This document shows positions 34,100 through 45,790 of a stretch of 64,000 bases of DNA, piece by piece (position 1 is the first letter of the stretch; each line of letters starts with the position of its first letter). The stretch comes from Codonopsis lanceolata. Taxonomy: Eukaryota > Streptophyta > Magnoliopsida > Asterales > Campanulaceae. The notes below the pieces were generated by a model. The model was not told the origin of the DNA. It was given only the letters and a program-made list of their open reading frames with translations, and ran no database searches. The stretch covers positions 94,030,885 through 94,094,884 of the forward strand of contig CM028379.1 of the NCBI GenBank assembly GCA_013146195.2. The letters are read 5' to 3'. Position numbers and translations under genes: made by a program.

Positions 34100-35274
34100 G
34101 GATGAACCTTATCTTTAGAGGTTCGGTTCTGATTAAATCATTCGTAGATGTGTGCCTAATGACGAGATTCATTCCATATTAGCATATTGTCATAATTATG
34201 CTTGTGGAAGACATTTTGGTCTTAAAAGAACAACAAGAAAAGTTTTAGACATTGGTTTTTATTGGGAAACTCTTTTCAAGGATGCCTATGTTTTTTTGTA
34301 AAAGTTGTGATAGATTTCAAAAAATTGAAAATTTAACTTTGAGAGATGAGATGCCACAAATTCCACTTTTAATATGTGACATTTTTTTATGTTTGGGGAA
34401 TGGATTTTATAGGACCGTTTCTAAGTTCTTTTGGCAATTTGTATATCCTACTTGCGGTATATTATATGTCTAAGTGGGTAGAAGTGAAAGCTACCCGGGC
34501 TAATGATTCCAAAGTTGTTGTGAGTTTTCTCAAGTCTAATATATTCCGTAGGTTTGAGATTCCAAGGGTTGTGATCAGTGATCAAGGAACTCATTTTTAC
34601 ATTCGTGGAGTGAAATCATTGATGCTGAAGTATGGTGTTCATCATAGGGTAGCCCCCACATATCACCCGCAAACAAATGGACAAGTGGAGGTCTCGAATA
34701 GAGAAATTAAAAGTATTCTAGAGAAGATGGTCAATCCTAACCAGAAAGATTGGAGTTCAAGGTTGGACAATACAATGTGGGCTTATCGTACGTCATATAA
34801 AATGTCGATTGGTATTTGGTAAGATGTGCCATTTGTCGGTTGCTATTGAACATAAGGCTTATTGGGATGTGATGGAATGCAATCTGAATTTTACATTAGC
34901 TGGTTTTGAAAGGAAGTTGCAATTGCAAGAGTTGGATGAATTGAGGTTGAAAGCTTATGATAGTGCAAAATTCTACAAGGAGAGGACTAAAAGGTTTCAT
35001 GACATCTTGATTTGAAGGAAAGATTTTGTAGTGGGACAAAAAGTTCTCCTTTTCAATTCTCAGTTGAAATTGATGCCAGGAAAATTAAAGTCTCGTCGGA
35101 CTAGTCCGTATATAGTGGTGGGTGTTCTGTCCAATGGTGTTTTTGAGATACAAAGTTCACAAACTCAAAAAGTGTTCAATGTCAATGGGACTTAGTTAAA
35201 GCCGTATTATGAAAGCTTTGATGTCTTTGAAACCATTGAGAAAATCAATTTGACATATCTTATTTACGAGTAAT
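34100..35274 (+). pseudogene. integrase of element C
   Basis: The zinc-binding part (HFGLKRTTRKVLD, CKSCDRFQKIENL) is followed by the core: VWGMDFIGPFLSSFGN with the first Asp, VVISDQGTHFYI with the second and NGQVEVSNREIKSIL with the Glu. MCHLSVAIEHKAYW and FYKERTKRFHDILI follow, then the C-terminal VGQKVLLFNSQLKLMPGKL. Stops at about 34117, 34301, 34820 and 35013 break it. No env ORF follows. Confidence 0.9.
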
Positions 35275-35293
35275 GTCGAGGGTGGGCGTTAGG

Positions 35294-36008
35294 TGTGGCA
35301 CCTCGATCCTTCGTTAGCTTGATTTACGTGCCATGCTCACGTTTCTTCTTTTGTACTTGTATGATTGGTTGATAAGAGAAAGTCTAGATGTGTGGGAGTG
35401 ACCACATTGAGACCAAAACTTTGTTGAGATTTTCCCCATAGTAGTTGACTTGTTAAAGTCACAAGTCGTAACTCGACGTTAGTCGGAATGCGACTCGATT
35501 GAGAGTTTTCTTGCGTTGTGTGTATTCGTGACCTCGGATAGGTCCTAGGTCTTTATATGATTGTTATGAACTTGTTTAGATGTATTAGACTTCAAGTTGG
35601 AGGTGTTCCTTAAGTCTATTGACGATTTGGAAGTTTTGGAGATAGCATTCGTCTCTATCGCGTAGTTCAAGGTTGAGTCGTGTGATCGTCTCTTCTTTGG
35701 AGTTCTCTATCTCCTAGTTGTTATTCAACTTCATAGAAGTATTCAAGCCTCTTCATTAGACTTTAGACTTGCTTTAAGGCTCATTTTATTTCTCGTTCGA
35801 TTGCTAGTTCATTCGTCGTTTTGTATACACGTTGTTACACCTTGTTCCGATTTTGCTCCGAGTTGTTTCGGGGGTTGTTTCAAAGTGTTCTGGGGGAGTT
35901 TTAGACCTAATTTGAATGAGGTTTGAACCTTGTTTATTTTGGTTATGTGTTTGGGGTCTTTTAGGGTTGTTTTATACACCTTTTTGGCACTGGAGAGCTT
36001 ACGGCCGC
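35294..36008. repeat. left half of an older sequence split by element D, possibly an LTR
   Basis: It starts TGTGGCACCTCGATCC, a start style seen in chromovirus LTRs, and is noncoding. It joins 53549-54158 once element D and one GCCGC are removed. The right half ends in a gagagagag / aaaccctagctc / gtaagt stretch typical of an LTR or a 5' UTR. No second LTR, PBS or coding part is present, so the class is open. Confidence 0.35.
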
Positions 36009-37352
36009 TGTGAGTGCCCCGATTTTTGACCTTTCCCCCGCCGATGAGAGCGGGTGGTTTCAAAACCTTGAAGGCGCGTGGAATTTGCTCGACCTCAATT
36101 GTGGACTCAAAATATGATAAACAGAGTCGCCATCTTTATGTTAAGGAAAACAAAGAAAAACCAAATGTAACCAGATTTGTAAAGGGTTCAGAGGCTAAGT
36201 TACGAAGTGGGAAGGTGTTAGGCACCCAACTCGCCCTTTCGGTCTCAAAATAGTTTTTGGATAAAATATGCTCTTTTATATTTATTTCAAATAGATGAAA
36301 TAAAGAATTTAAATATATATATATATATATGTATCTATATTATTGCAAACTTGCAACAGTCTCCTTCCTGGAGTTACAAATACATTTATAAAATTTTGGC
36401 CATAATAATGGCTCTTTTTAGTGCTATTTTCTATAGAAATTCGGACAGCATAACTGCTTATTTTTATTACATCGACCTGATCTAAATAGCACTTTTTAAT
36501 AAATAAAACTTTAAATAGCCTACCTCTTGAAGCGTGGGGGTTTTATCACGTACCAACTAGCTTCTAGTAGATTCTAGGGTGCGCTCGCTCTGTCCTTTCG
36601 AGAGAGTGAGTCTTTTTGTTGTTCTTTTGCTATTGCTGGGATTCGGGCAAAGTAACTGCTTCTGAATTGCTTTTCGGCCTCGGGATCATGGCGGAGCAAC
36701 TACTTGTTTTTTTGCTGTTGTTTGCTTGTTGACGGCAGAATTCGGGCAAGCAACTGTTTGCCTTTTGCTGATTCAACGTCTGATTTTGGGCAGGGTAACT
36801 ACTTTTTTTGGGATTTTTGGGCCGGTGGAATAGGGCGGAATCCTAGCAGGGTAACTAGGTTTCACTTTGGTCGGCTGGTTTTAGTGTTTAAGGGAGATTT
36901 TGGCGGAGCTTCGGGGCTAGAGGAATAAATCTCATAGCGCTCTCGGGAGAACTCACCCCGTTGAGTGTGTTTTTCACTGCGTGAACTGTCTGTGAATTCA
37001 CAAATCGGGGGCCTTTATTTTTAGACTGGGAGATGTCTTCCTTCACTGTTGATGCTTCATCGACTTGTACCGCGCACTTGAGAGATTACACTTTAGGCAA
37101 AAAGGCTACAGTGCACAAAGCACTATTGGGCGCCACCCATGGAGGAAGCTGGGGCAGCGCCTGGAGTGGCTATGGACGGCGCCCAGCCCTCATTTTCCTC
37201 TTCTTTTTGGCACTTAGGCCCCTGCATTTCACTCTTTACGCATCCTGCTTTAGCTTTTTACATTTTCGACCTTGACATTCGTTAGCTTTTTAACAGGTCT
37301 TGATATCTCATGTCATGTTACATACCAGTGGTACAGAATTAGGGTGTCTATA
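36009..37352 (-). repeat. 3' LTR of element D
   Basis: It is 1344 bp, starts TGTGAGTGCCCCGA and ends GGTGTCTATA, with the last C changed to T. Unlike the LTRs of A and B it lacks the tandem CCCTTGTTTAGGGG units. Its TATA box is mutated near 37017 and a (TA)n run is at about 36315-36330. The GC-rich module is at about 37129-37190. Confidence 0.95.
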
Positions 37353-37690
37353 GAGCACCTCAACGATGGAGTTTACTGGTAAACCAAAACTTACCAAGTA
37401 AACGAACATCGTTGATAAGAAATAGACTCCTAAATTTTGTAGAAATTATAATGGGGAGGAATGCAATATGCGGTAGTTTATAGATGGGACAGTTTAGGAT
37501 GCAGTTCAAATCTCACATACCCTAAGCATATTTAGTCGGTTATAGCAGGTTATCGTAGTTTTTAAGCAGATATGCAATAAAATGCTCTGATGGTCGAACC
37601 TACCGAAATAGGCTGCCTACATATCCCTTTCTCAGGAATCAAACCAAACGTAGTTCGGCCTCATGCAAACAAACAACAGCCACTAGGTGG
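37353..37690 (-). other. polypurine tract and 3' UTR of element D
   Basis: No gene is seen. It begins gagcacctcaacgatgg, so the primer tract on the coding strand is GTTGAGGTGCTC, one base different from A. The rest is colinear with 1690-2020 of element A. Confidence 0.65.
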
Positions 37691-38195
37691 AATAACAGGA
37701 TCAAACATCACATCCTTAGGGTAGGACCCTTCGTCAAATCACGATGGTGGGACACATCATCATAAAACATCGTATCCTTAGGGTAGGCTCTTCGTCGAAC
37801 ACGATGGTGGGACATCATCATAAGACATCGCATCCTCGAGGTAGGACCCTTCTTCGAACACGATGGTAGAACCAACCTTTTCCTTAAGTGACCCGGGGTA
37901 TGCACCCCTTGCGGAAAAGATCCAACACAACCAGGTGGAGCACATCATCATAGGACATTGCATCCTCAGGGTAGGACCTTCATGGAACACGATGGTGGAA
38001 CCAACCTTTTCCTTTAGTGACCCGGGGTATGCACCCCTTGTGGAAAATATCCAACATAACCGGGTGGAGCACATCATCATAGGACATCGCATCCTCAGGG
38101 TAGGACCCTTCATCGAACACGATGGTGGAACCAACCTTTTCCTTTAGTGACCCGAGGCATGCACCCCTTATGGAAAAGATCCAACACAACCAGGT
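37691..38195. repeat. 130-bp tandem array in the 3' UTR of element D
   Basis: CATCCTC anchors at 37831, 37961 and 38090 give a period of 129-130 bp and about three copies, with shorter diverged units before them. Monomers share the catcctcagggt...gaacacgatggtgg core with the 128-bp array of element A but have a different second half (gacccggggtatgcacccctt), itself a small dyad. Confidence 0.85.
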
Positions 38196-38815
38196 TAAGA
38201 TATACTGCATGCAACAGGTAAAATACCTTACCTATCCCTCCCTTTCCTTTCTTTTGTCTTTTCTTTCTTTCTTTTCTTTTCCTTTCTTGCTTTGCTTTTT
38301 TTTTTTTGCTCTGTTTTTTTTTTCTTTCTTTGTTGCTATTCTTTTCTTTTTCTTTGCAGCTTTTTTTTTTGCTCTGCTTTTTTTTTCTTTTGCTTTTCTT
38401 TTCTTTCTTTTATGCAGGCATCTTGCTCAGGGTCGGAATGGCATAATTCTTCCTTTTCTGCCTTTCTTGCGCTAATCTGATGAGGATATGAGTTTCCTTT
38501 GATTTTTGATGGATGGCCGTCACATTTTTGTTAACAAAGCTAACTTCGTTAACTTTCCGTTAAGGTTCCAGGGCCATTTCGCGATTTGAGAAAACTTGGA
38601 AGTTTAGGTGCTGAACTTGAACTTTGGAGGGGGGGGAAAGTGAAACTTCTCACCCCTTCATATCACGGCAGAGACTGAGCAGTAGCTCACTTTCACCCAT
38701 TTCATTTCCTCTTCTTCATTCTTTCTTGCCATTGTTGCTGCCGACAGAGCTTTCTCCCTCATTTCTTCACCTTTTTTCGATCTTCTTTCGCCAAATCGAT
38801 TGTTTTACTTGACAG
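38196..38815 (+). other. pyrimidine-rich region upstream of aORF1, element D
   Basis: No gene is seen. It is a C/T-rich low-complexity stretch (38235-38420) followed by sequence shared with 3190-3437 of element A (gttaac...ttccgttaag, then cgacagagctttc), ending in gacagATGG. It is the likely promoter and 5' UTR of aORF1. Confidence 0.5.
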
Positions 38816-41800
38816 ATGGTTTCTTCCTCAAGATCTAGGAATGGGAAGCCACCGATGCATCCGAAATCTGGCGAAGAACGCCGGGAGTTCCCTCCTCTTA
38901 GCCGAAATGTTGTTAAATACTGGTATTCAAAGGACGACTGGAGCAACATACTCTAAGATCAACACACCCACGTCTCGAATCTTCAAAATACGGCTGTAAG
39001 TTTTCTTTTTTCTTCACTCACTTGGTTGAATCTCTTGAATTTTTTCGGATTTCTACTGTTTTTGGCTTCTTGGAGTATATCTGCTCTTAATTTTAATGCT
39101 TATGCATGCATTATTTATGCTAAAATGATGCAATTTGGCAATTATAACATGGCAAAAATATGAAATTCATGCTATTTAACTTTGCGAAGCATACTTATAC
39201 ATTTGGCACTATTTGATTGTGCGATGCATCTTTCATGTAACTGATATATTTTGACTCTAATAATGCATGCTCGTGCTACAGATATTTTTAGATGATGTAT
39301 GCTCATGCGATAGACATCTCGGACAAATGCTGTATTTTTTCAGATATATTTTTTTTCGGATACATGCACATGCTGCAAGTATATTTTTCTTATGCAAAAT
39401 GCAACAGAAATATTTTCTTTTCCATGCCTGCAACATTTTTATTCTAATAGTGCGATATGCAAATATTTGGAGATAAATGCACATAGATTGACACTAAAGT
39501 ATGCACATATATTATCTTATCATTATTCTATTATTAATGCATATATTTTTTTATGCATAAAAATGCAAGTGCGAATGCATTATAAAGATATTAGTGCTTA
39601 AAAATGCAAATTGATATCCCCCCCCCCCTTTTTTTATATATGCATGGAAAATGTAACATTCTTTTAAAATGCATGTCAAATGCAATATGAATATTTTCTT
39701 TAAATGTGTGCAAAATGTAACATAGGATATATATATATTTTTTCTTTAGAAGGACATGCTAAAAATGTAGCATAGGTATTTTCTAAATGCATGCGAAAAT
39801 GCAACATGTATTATATATCTTTTTATGCATGCAAAAATGCAACATGAGATACTTTTTCTAAATGCATGCGAAAATGCAACATATATTATATATATTATAT
39901 TTTTTATTTCATGAACATGGCATAATTATGACATGCATAAAGGGCTAATAAAAGACAAGAGTTTACCTCCTCTTTTTTTTTTTTTCTGCCTCTGAGGTGT
40001 TTTTTTTCTTTTTTTTTTTCTCTCTTTTTTTCTTTTCAGGCGCGTAAGGCTCTTGCTAGGGTTTGGCCTAGTTGTGATAAGGTTGTCGTTATTTATAATT
40101 CAATGCCTTTGCAGCGCAACTTTTGGTGGAGCAGTCCATCCTTGGAGTATTTCTTCGAGCTTTTCGCCCTTTTTGCAGTTATATGCCCATCTTTAAGGTT
40201 CTGCGAGACTATTGGTGGGATACCACCCACTCTTTCCATTTCAGCTAGGGCGAGGCCACTGTGACCCTCTGTGACTTTACCTCGATCACATGCATTCCCA
40301 CCGGCATCGACGAGCCTCTGAAGCCGGATTATACCCTTAGGCATAAGCATGATGTGGTCAAAGACCTTTTGGGCTTCAAGCCATATTACAAGACTGCCGA
40401 TGAGATCCGTATTGGCAGTGTTAAAAGTTGGCTACAGCAACATGCCGGGCAAGCTATGACGAGGTTGTGGCTCGTGTTGCCAGGGCATTTTTATTCTTCT
40501 TTTTGGGAATGTCACTTTTTGCCAATTCCTCGACCACTCTGCAGGTCTCCCTCCTGTAATGTCTCCAGGATTTATACCAAGTTTCTATTTATGACTACCT
40601 GACTGGGGCATACAGGGTTGGCTGAGCTGTACGCATCTATGGATCGGGCCAGCAGCAACGATTCTCGAGTCCTTAACGACTTTGCTCTGAGTTGGGAGGT
40701 ATTCTCTTTTCTTTTCCCTGCTTCTGATACTTGCCAGTATTGATTTATATATATTTTCTCTATTTTTTTTTCTTTGTTGACGACTTTCTTCTTTCTTTTG
40801 CAGGTCTGGGCCTATTCAATTTTTCATTTTACTCCTGGCCCATTGCATAACCGCATTCACGAGCCACCTTTTCTGGCTGAGTTTGTGAATGCTAACCGGG
40901 TGGAAGATGACCGAGACGGTCGTAGCTTGACCGAGGTTATGATGCGATATAGGATTGTCGGCTCGAGCTCAGGCACCGTGTATTTGTCTCCTTAGAAGGG
41001 TCTGGCTGGACTATATTTGATTTCCTTGGAGATGAGCAGCCGCCGGATTCTGATGGTGTCAATCATGGTCGACTCTTTATATATGGGCGAACGGGTCAAC
41101 CGCCAGCATTTCCTCTACCCAGTGCCTCCAGTGATAACATATGCACCACCAACCTGGGTGATCGTCCCAGATTTCCTTTCGAACAGGTATCAGTACCTGT
41201 CAAGGCATATCATTCCTCGAGATGATTATCCCCTCATGTCTTACGAGGATTTCATGAGGATGGTGCTTCACCTGCTCTTGCAGCAGCCTGGCGTGCATCC
41301 GACGTTTCTGATAGGTCGAGGCCTTCTCGTCTGGTTCTTGATGCTCAGCCGGATTATTTTGTTCCTGCTAAGCACTTCTCAACCTTCCAATATCATCGCG
41401 AAGGAAGTCTCGTGGATGAAGCTTTGCCTGATGTCGAGGTCCCGGAGCGGTTTCAGATTCCCGAGCGAACTCGCGTGGTATACTTTTTTATTTATGCATT
41501 TCTGCTTCCTTTCCTTTCATACTTGTTGTACATATATTTTTTTATTCTTCTCCAAGACTGATATTCCCTCCCTTTTTTCTTTTGACACCCTCTTCTTTTC
41601 AGGTTGACACTTCATCTTATCGGAAGGTGGTGAAGGGCTTTTTCGGCATCACCAAGCTATATCAAAAGCTACTGGATGAGTTTACTTGCAAAGGAAATGA
41701 TGTCGTGGGTCGGGGCAAGTGCCGAGATGATGGTGATGATGAAGTCGACGAGTCCAGTCGTGCTCAAGCTGGAGGACAAGGATATAGAATTGGTGGGACC

Positions 41801-41857
41801 GGTCCTCGAGTCATGGGCGGAGGATTGGATAGGAGTAGATATTCGCATGCTAGCTAG
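38816..41857 (+). pseudogene. antisense ORF1 (PMD-like protein) of element D, four exons
   Basis: Exons 38816-38995, 40040-40698, 40804-41477 and 41603-41857 match element A exon for exon: exon 1 is 180 bp in both. Here the exon-2 acceptor is intact (TTTTCAG|GCG). The PMD-like signature reads TTHSFHFS*GEA then CDFTSITCIP; exon 3 opens VWAYSIFHF and includes SIMVDSLYMGERVNRQHF and WVIVPDFLSNRYQYLSRH; exon 4 is GFFGITKLYQKLLDEF plus an acidic tail. Breaks: TAA at codon 47 of exon 1, TAG replacing the Trp of WGE (about 40251), a roughly 10-bp deletion near 40460, and TAG near 40993. Host PMD genes (MAIN/MAIL) act in nuclear silencing; what the transposon form does is not known. Confidence 0.8.
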
Positions 41858-42279
41858 CCTTCTTTTACCTGCACTTATGATGGATATATTTTTCTGTACT
41901 AGCCTTTGCATTATTCCTAAATACAGTGCAGTTTATATTTATTCTATGATGCATGATAAAAATGTAAAGATTCAAACCTTCTAAAAATGCTAAAAGAAAT
42001 ATAAGCCATTATCTAAAGCGAAGGCACACCGTAGTTTTAAGAACGGAGGCTTGGAGAGATACACCTTTGGATTTAAAATGGGGTTATCTGGTACTCTGCA
42101 GGGAAGGAGAGGCAGCCGCCTCTTCCTGTGTCTGATTTAATCCTCAGTTGGTGAGGGCTACTAGTGCCTAGCCTCACTCTTTTCTTTCCTTTCTCGTGAA
42201 CGAATAGCGCAAACAGTGGAGCAAGCGGGGTTGAAAACTGGGATACCAGGCAGTTTCGGGGGACAGTAGGGGGACCCAT
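41858..42279 (+). other. spacer between aORF1 and aORF2, element D
   Basis: No gene is seen. It is colinear with 6461-6890 of element A, including gaggcagccgcctcttcctgtg at about 42110. A minus-strand open frame across it is a shadow without family resemblance. Confidence 0.5.
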
Positions 42280-42422
42280 GGGCACCGCCCATAGTGGAAG
42301 TGGGAGCGGCTCCAGGAAGGGCCATGGGCGGTGCCCAAGCCTTCTCCTATGCTTTCCTGTTTTGGCCACTATTCATGCACTGTGCTTATAATTCGGTCGT
42401 TTCTTAGTTTTTCAGTATAAAA
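42280..42422 (+). promoter_or_regulatory. GC-rich hairpin module and TATA box of aORF2, element D
   Basis: A perfect 13-bp inverted repeat, GGGCACCGCCCAT (42280-42292) and ATGGGCGGTGCCC (42324-42336), precedes TATAAAA at 42416-42422; the ATG is at 42558. The LTR at 53316-53372 holds GGGCGCCACCCAT and ATGGGCGGTGCCC with similar spacing. A and D use different versions of the stem yet both remain perfectly paired. Confidence 0.65.
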
Positions 42423-42557
42423 GGGGATTCGAGGCAGCGTTTATTTCACACCATCTTCTTCTCTTTCTTCCTTCAAGCAGCAATCAATTATGTGCTTTCT
42501 TTGCTCTGCTCCTTTTCTTTTATCCAATTAGATATAAAAATTTTGCCCTTTTCAGAA

Positions 42558-44155
42558 ATGGCCGAGCGTACTCATACAGCCTTGCAGATGGAAATATACG
42601 AGACTTCGCTGGACTACTGGATCCTTTCTTTACGAGAGGATGAACGGGAATGGTTCGATCATATTTACGGATGTCGCTTCCTCCTTTCACGGCGGGCCCT
42701 ATGTATAAACTGGGACATGCTGAGGGCAGCATCCATATTCTAGTCGGTGCAGAGTCACCTATTTAATTTTTTCATGAATGAAATGTGTCCCACATTTGAG
42801 GAATTTTGTGCTATGGTGGGAATGCCGACCATCGGGCCTATTGTCGTGCCCTCGTATGTAGACGTCCTTTCATGGCGATAAGGGAATTATTTGGCTCGAC
42901 CCGTGCTGCAACTCCAGAATTCTATAATGGGTTTAATTTTGATTTAACTATTCTTCCCCATACCTATACTGAATATAGGGAAGATCCAGCATATTCACAG
43001 CATCGGTTAGCTACCCTTTTCCTGTGTGTAATGGGAAGGTACCTCCTCGTGGGCCAACCTAGATTTATCGATGCTCAGGTTGTTGACATGGTTCTGCAAG
43101 CTCGGGAGCGTCGGGTGAATATCGTCCCGATTATTTTGGCCGAGACTTTGATTGGCCTGGATGCTTTTTCGTCTAACGATGAAGTGTTTCCTTCTGGGAG
43201 CTCCGTTTTAATCCATATGTGGCTGGAGGAACATTTTAACTAGGTGATGACTCCCGAGCTTGTAGGAGGAGTATATAATCTCGGGCGCTATGGCTCTCGC
43301 GGTCATTATCGCCATGATCTGTCTACGGAGCTCGACTGGATAGAGTATTTTCTGCGTATCGACTCCATGGAGATAATCTGGGTGATCAACCACTGGCGGA
43401 TCTGCCAGTTTCTTCTGTTTGTCGGGGCTTATGCCCAAGTTATTCTGCTTGGTCTCCAACAGACCACTTTTTATTTGGCGTACCGAGTCCTCCATTAGTT
43501 TAGCAGAGAGCAGATCGTCCTGGACGTAAATCGTCCTCTGATAGAAGAGTTGCGGATAGAGAGAGATGTGGGCGATCTCATTTGGGATATGTGGGAGATT
43601 GACTATTCCCTACGGGCCTCAACTTATGCTTTTTCTGAAAATATGCTCTTGTCCCATGAGTATCTGTCATAGCTGTTGCTTGCTGCTGAGGAGCACTCCC
43701 GCGTGATTAGGCACGTGCTAAGGAGAATCCTCTCTAGGCGGGTAATGAGTGGCATAGATGCCCGGCTGATGGAGATCGGCGAGGATCTAGAGAGTTCAGG
43801 GCTGGTGGTTCCTCATGTTTTGCAGGAGGAGTTTCAGTGAGTACATGGCCTTGGTGCTCATATGGCACGTAATCCTGACGAGGTGGGACCCAGTAATGCG
43901 CCTCCAAGATTGAGCAATGCGAGTCAGCGGAGTAATCCCCAGCGGAATGATGAAGCTGGCCCAAATCAGGCTGGCAGACGGAGCACTTCTCATAGAAATG
44001 ATGGTGCCGGCCTGAGTCGCCCTACTATCCAGGACAATGGTGATCCTGATAATGAGGAGGAGAACACCTCCGAAGGTTCTCAAGCTGGTGAGGCTGAGGC
44101 CTCCTCTGCGCATCTCAGAAGTATCTAGTCTTGGATACGACGTCGCAGACGTTAA
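42558..44155 (+). pseudogene. antisense ORF2 (DUF7745-like protein) of element D
   Basis: It starts ATG at 42558 directly after ttttcagaa, a possible 5'-UTR intron acceptor. Landmarks: HTALQMEIYETSLDYWILS, EREWFDHIYG, CPTFEEFCAMVGMP, YTEYREDPAYS, RYLLVGQPRFIDAQVVDMV, NIVPIILAETLIGLDAFS, LIHMWLEEHFN, LDWIEYFLRIDSMEI, SRRVMSGIDARLMEIGED and a low-complexity tail. The PTFEEF...GMP and P.ILAET...W..EH blocks resemble DUF7745. Stops at 42740, 43241, 43496, 43669 and 43837 and a frameshift near 42850 make it a pseudogene. The reading frame is longer and cleaner than in element A. Nuclear or catalytic roles cannot be judged. Confidence 0.68.
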
Positions 44156-44559
44156 GGGACCGTTTCTGAGCTGCATAGAAAAAGTGAGGGATTTGGGGGG
44201 CTATGGGATGTAGGCAAAATATATATAGGTACATATACATAAATAAATGATAATCTAAATATCTTAGACCTATTCCCAAGTTGCACCTCATGGATTTTTA
44301 TATTTTGATGTTATTTCATCCTGAGCCCTGTCGTGGTTTTTCTTAACCAGTCAAGACCAAGACGAGCGGCTTTTCCCTGTCATAAGAAGTTTCTTTCCAT
44401 GTGGTCAACATGTTTGACTCTTGCTCGCTGGGGGTTAGATACTGGGGACTGCTTTCTCTCTCCTTCTCCTGGTTTTTTTTTCTCTTTTGCTCTAACTTTT
44501 GCCTAGGCTGCCTTTTCAGGTTTTCAATCTAGTGAGCTGGAGATAGATACAGTTACCTG
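44156..44559. other. convergent 3' end zone of aORF2 and pol, element D
   Basis: No gene is seen. The zone holds the aORF2 3' flank and the single copy of the tttgcctaggctgcc ... ttcaatctagtgag phrase at the pol 3' end. It is colinear with 8765-9224. Confidence 0.5.
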
Positions 44560-45790
44560 ATGATTTTGACTCATGCCTAATACCTTTTGAGCTTATCCAT
44601 GTTGACAGGGTGAATGAGATCTTCTCCATCCTGATTGGTGAGGAGCACCGCACCTCCTGACTGGATTTGTTTGAAGATGTAGGGTCCCATCCAAGGAGAC
44701 TTCCATTTTCCCCTATCGTCGACATAACGAGGGGGTTTTTCGCGGAGTACCAGGTTTCCTACTTAGATATTACGGCCATTGACTTTTTTGTTAAAAGCTT
44801 GAGCTATTCGTTTCTGATATGCTCGAGTATGCTCTAAAGCTAGTAGTCGTCGTTCATCTAATAGGGCTAATTCTTCGTAGTGTTGTTTGGCCCAGTCAAT
44901 TTCAGATACATCTGATTCCATCATGACCCTTAATGATGGGACTTCTATTTCAATAGGCAGTACTGCCTCCATGCCATATGCTAGGAATAAGGGGTAGCTC
45001 TAGTGGGTGTGCAGATCGAAGTGCGATAGCCCCAGAGTGCTAGTAGTAGCTTTTCTGGCCAGTCTCATCCTGTTTTAGCCATTTTCCTGATAATATTTTC
45101 TAATGTTTTATTGGCTGCTTCGACGACACCGTTTGCCTGAGGTCGGTATAGGGAAGACTTGTGTCTCTAGATTCTGAACTCATCGAGCAGGCGGTTCACG
45201 TCCCCTTCAAAATACGTACCGTTATTCGAAATTATTTCGAAAGGTACCCCGTATCTGTATATGATATTGGTTCTGATGAATTCGGACACCTTTCTAGCAT
45301 TCAGCACTTTGTAGGAAGAGGCTTCTACCCATTTTGTGAAGTAGTCGACAACTACCAGGACATATTCATGGCCATTGGATCCTTTTGGGTGAATTTGACC
45401 AATAACATCAATTCCCCATGTTAAGAAGGGCCAAGGGGCGATAGAGTTGTACAGTGTATGCGGGGGAACGTGCTACAGATCTGCGAAGCGCTAAAATTTA
45501 TCACAATGACACACCCACTGGATACAATCAGTTTCTAACGTACTCCAATAGTACCCCTGTCTAATTATTTTTTTGACAGTATATGCCCGTTCATGTGTGG
45601 CCCACAAGTACCACCATGCAGCTGGTCCATGACTTGTTCGGCTTTAGCCTGATTGATGCATAATAGGTTTAAACCTTGGTAGTGCCTTTTGTATAGACTA
45701 CCTCCGTTGATTACGAATTGCGATGCCCACCTTCGTAGGAAGGTTTTCCCTCTTCTGTCTAGGTTAGGTGGATAGACCCTTTTCTGAAGC
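44560..45790 (-). pseudogene. integrase domain of element D pol
   Basis: On the minus strand the zinc region keeps HGGTCGPHMNGH and GYYWSTLETDCIQ, the core follows, and the C-terminal part is best preserved: MEAVLPIEIEVPSLRVMM, ERRLLALEHTRAYQKRI, then GPYIFKQIQSGGAVLLTN. Many stops and shifts lie in the core (for example 45150-45470). The content matches element A domain for domain. Confidence 0.85.

Larger units (their letters stand above)
27052..35293 (+). mobile_element. element C: Athila-like Ty3/gypsy retrotransposon, broken
   Basis: Order on the plus strand: probable 5' LTR, tRNA-Asp-type PBS, gag, PR, RT, RNase H, INT. The gag phrase YNPGWRDHPNFSYGN, the protease LGRPFM and the integrase text are typical of the Athila group. 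No env-like ORF or 3' LTR follows; the element ends at about 35274-35293 where other sequence begins. It was hit by a hAT MITE (28814-29380) and by a solo LTR (30171-31769). Confidence 0.82.

Noticed and set aside
35294..36008. 3' LTR of element C
   Set aside because: It does not match 27052-27620, so it is a different sequence and element C has lost its 3' LTR.
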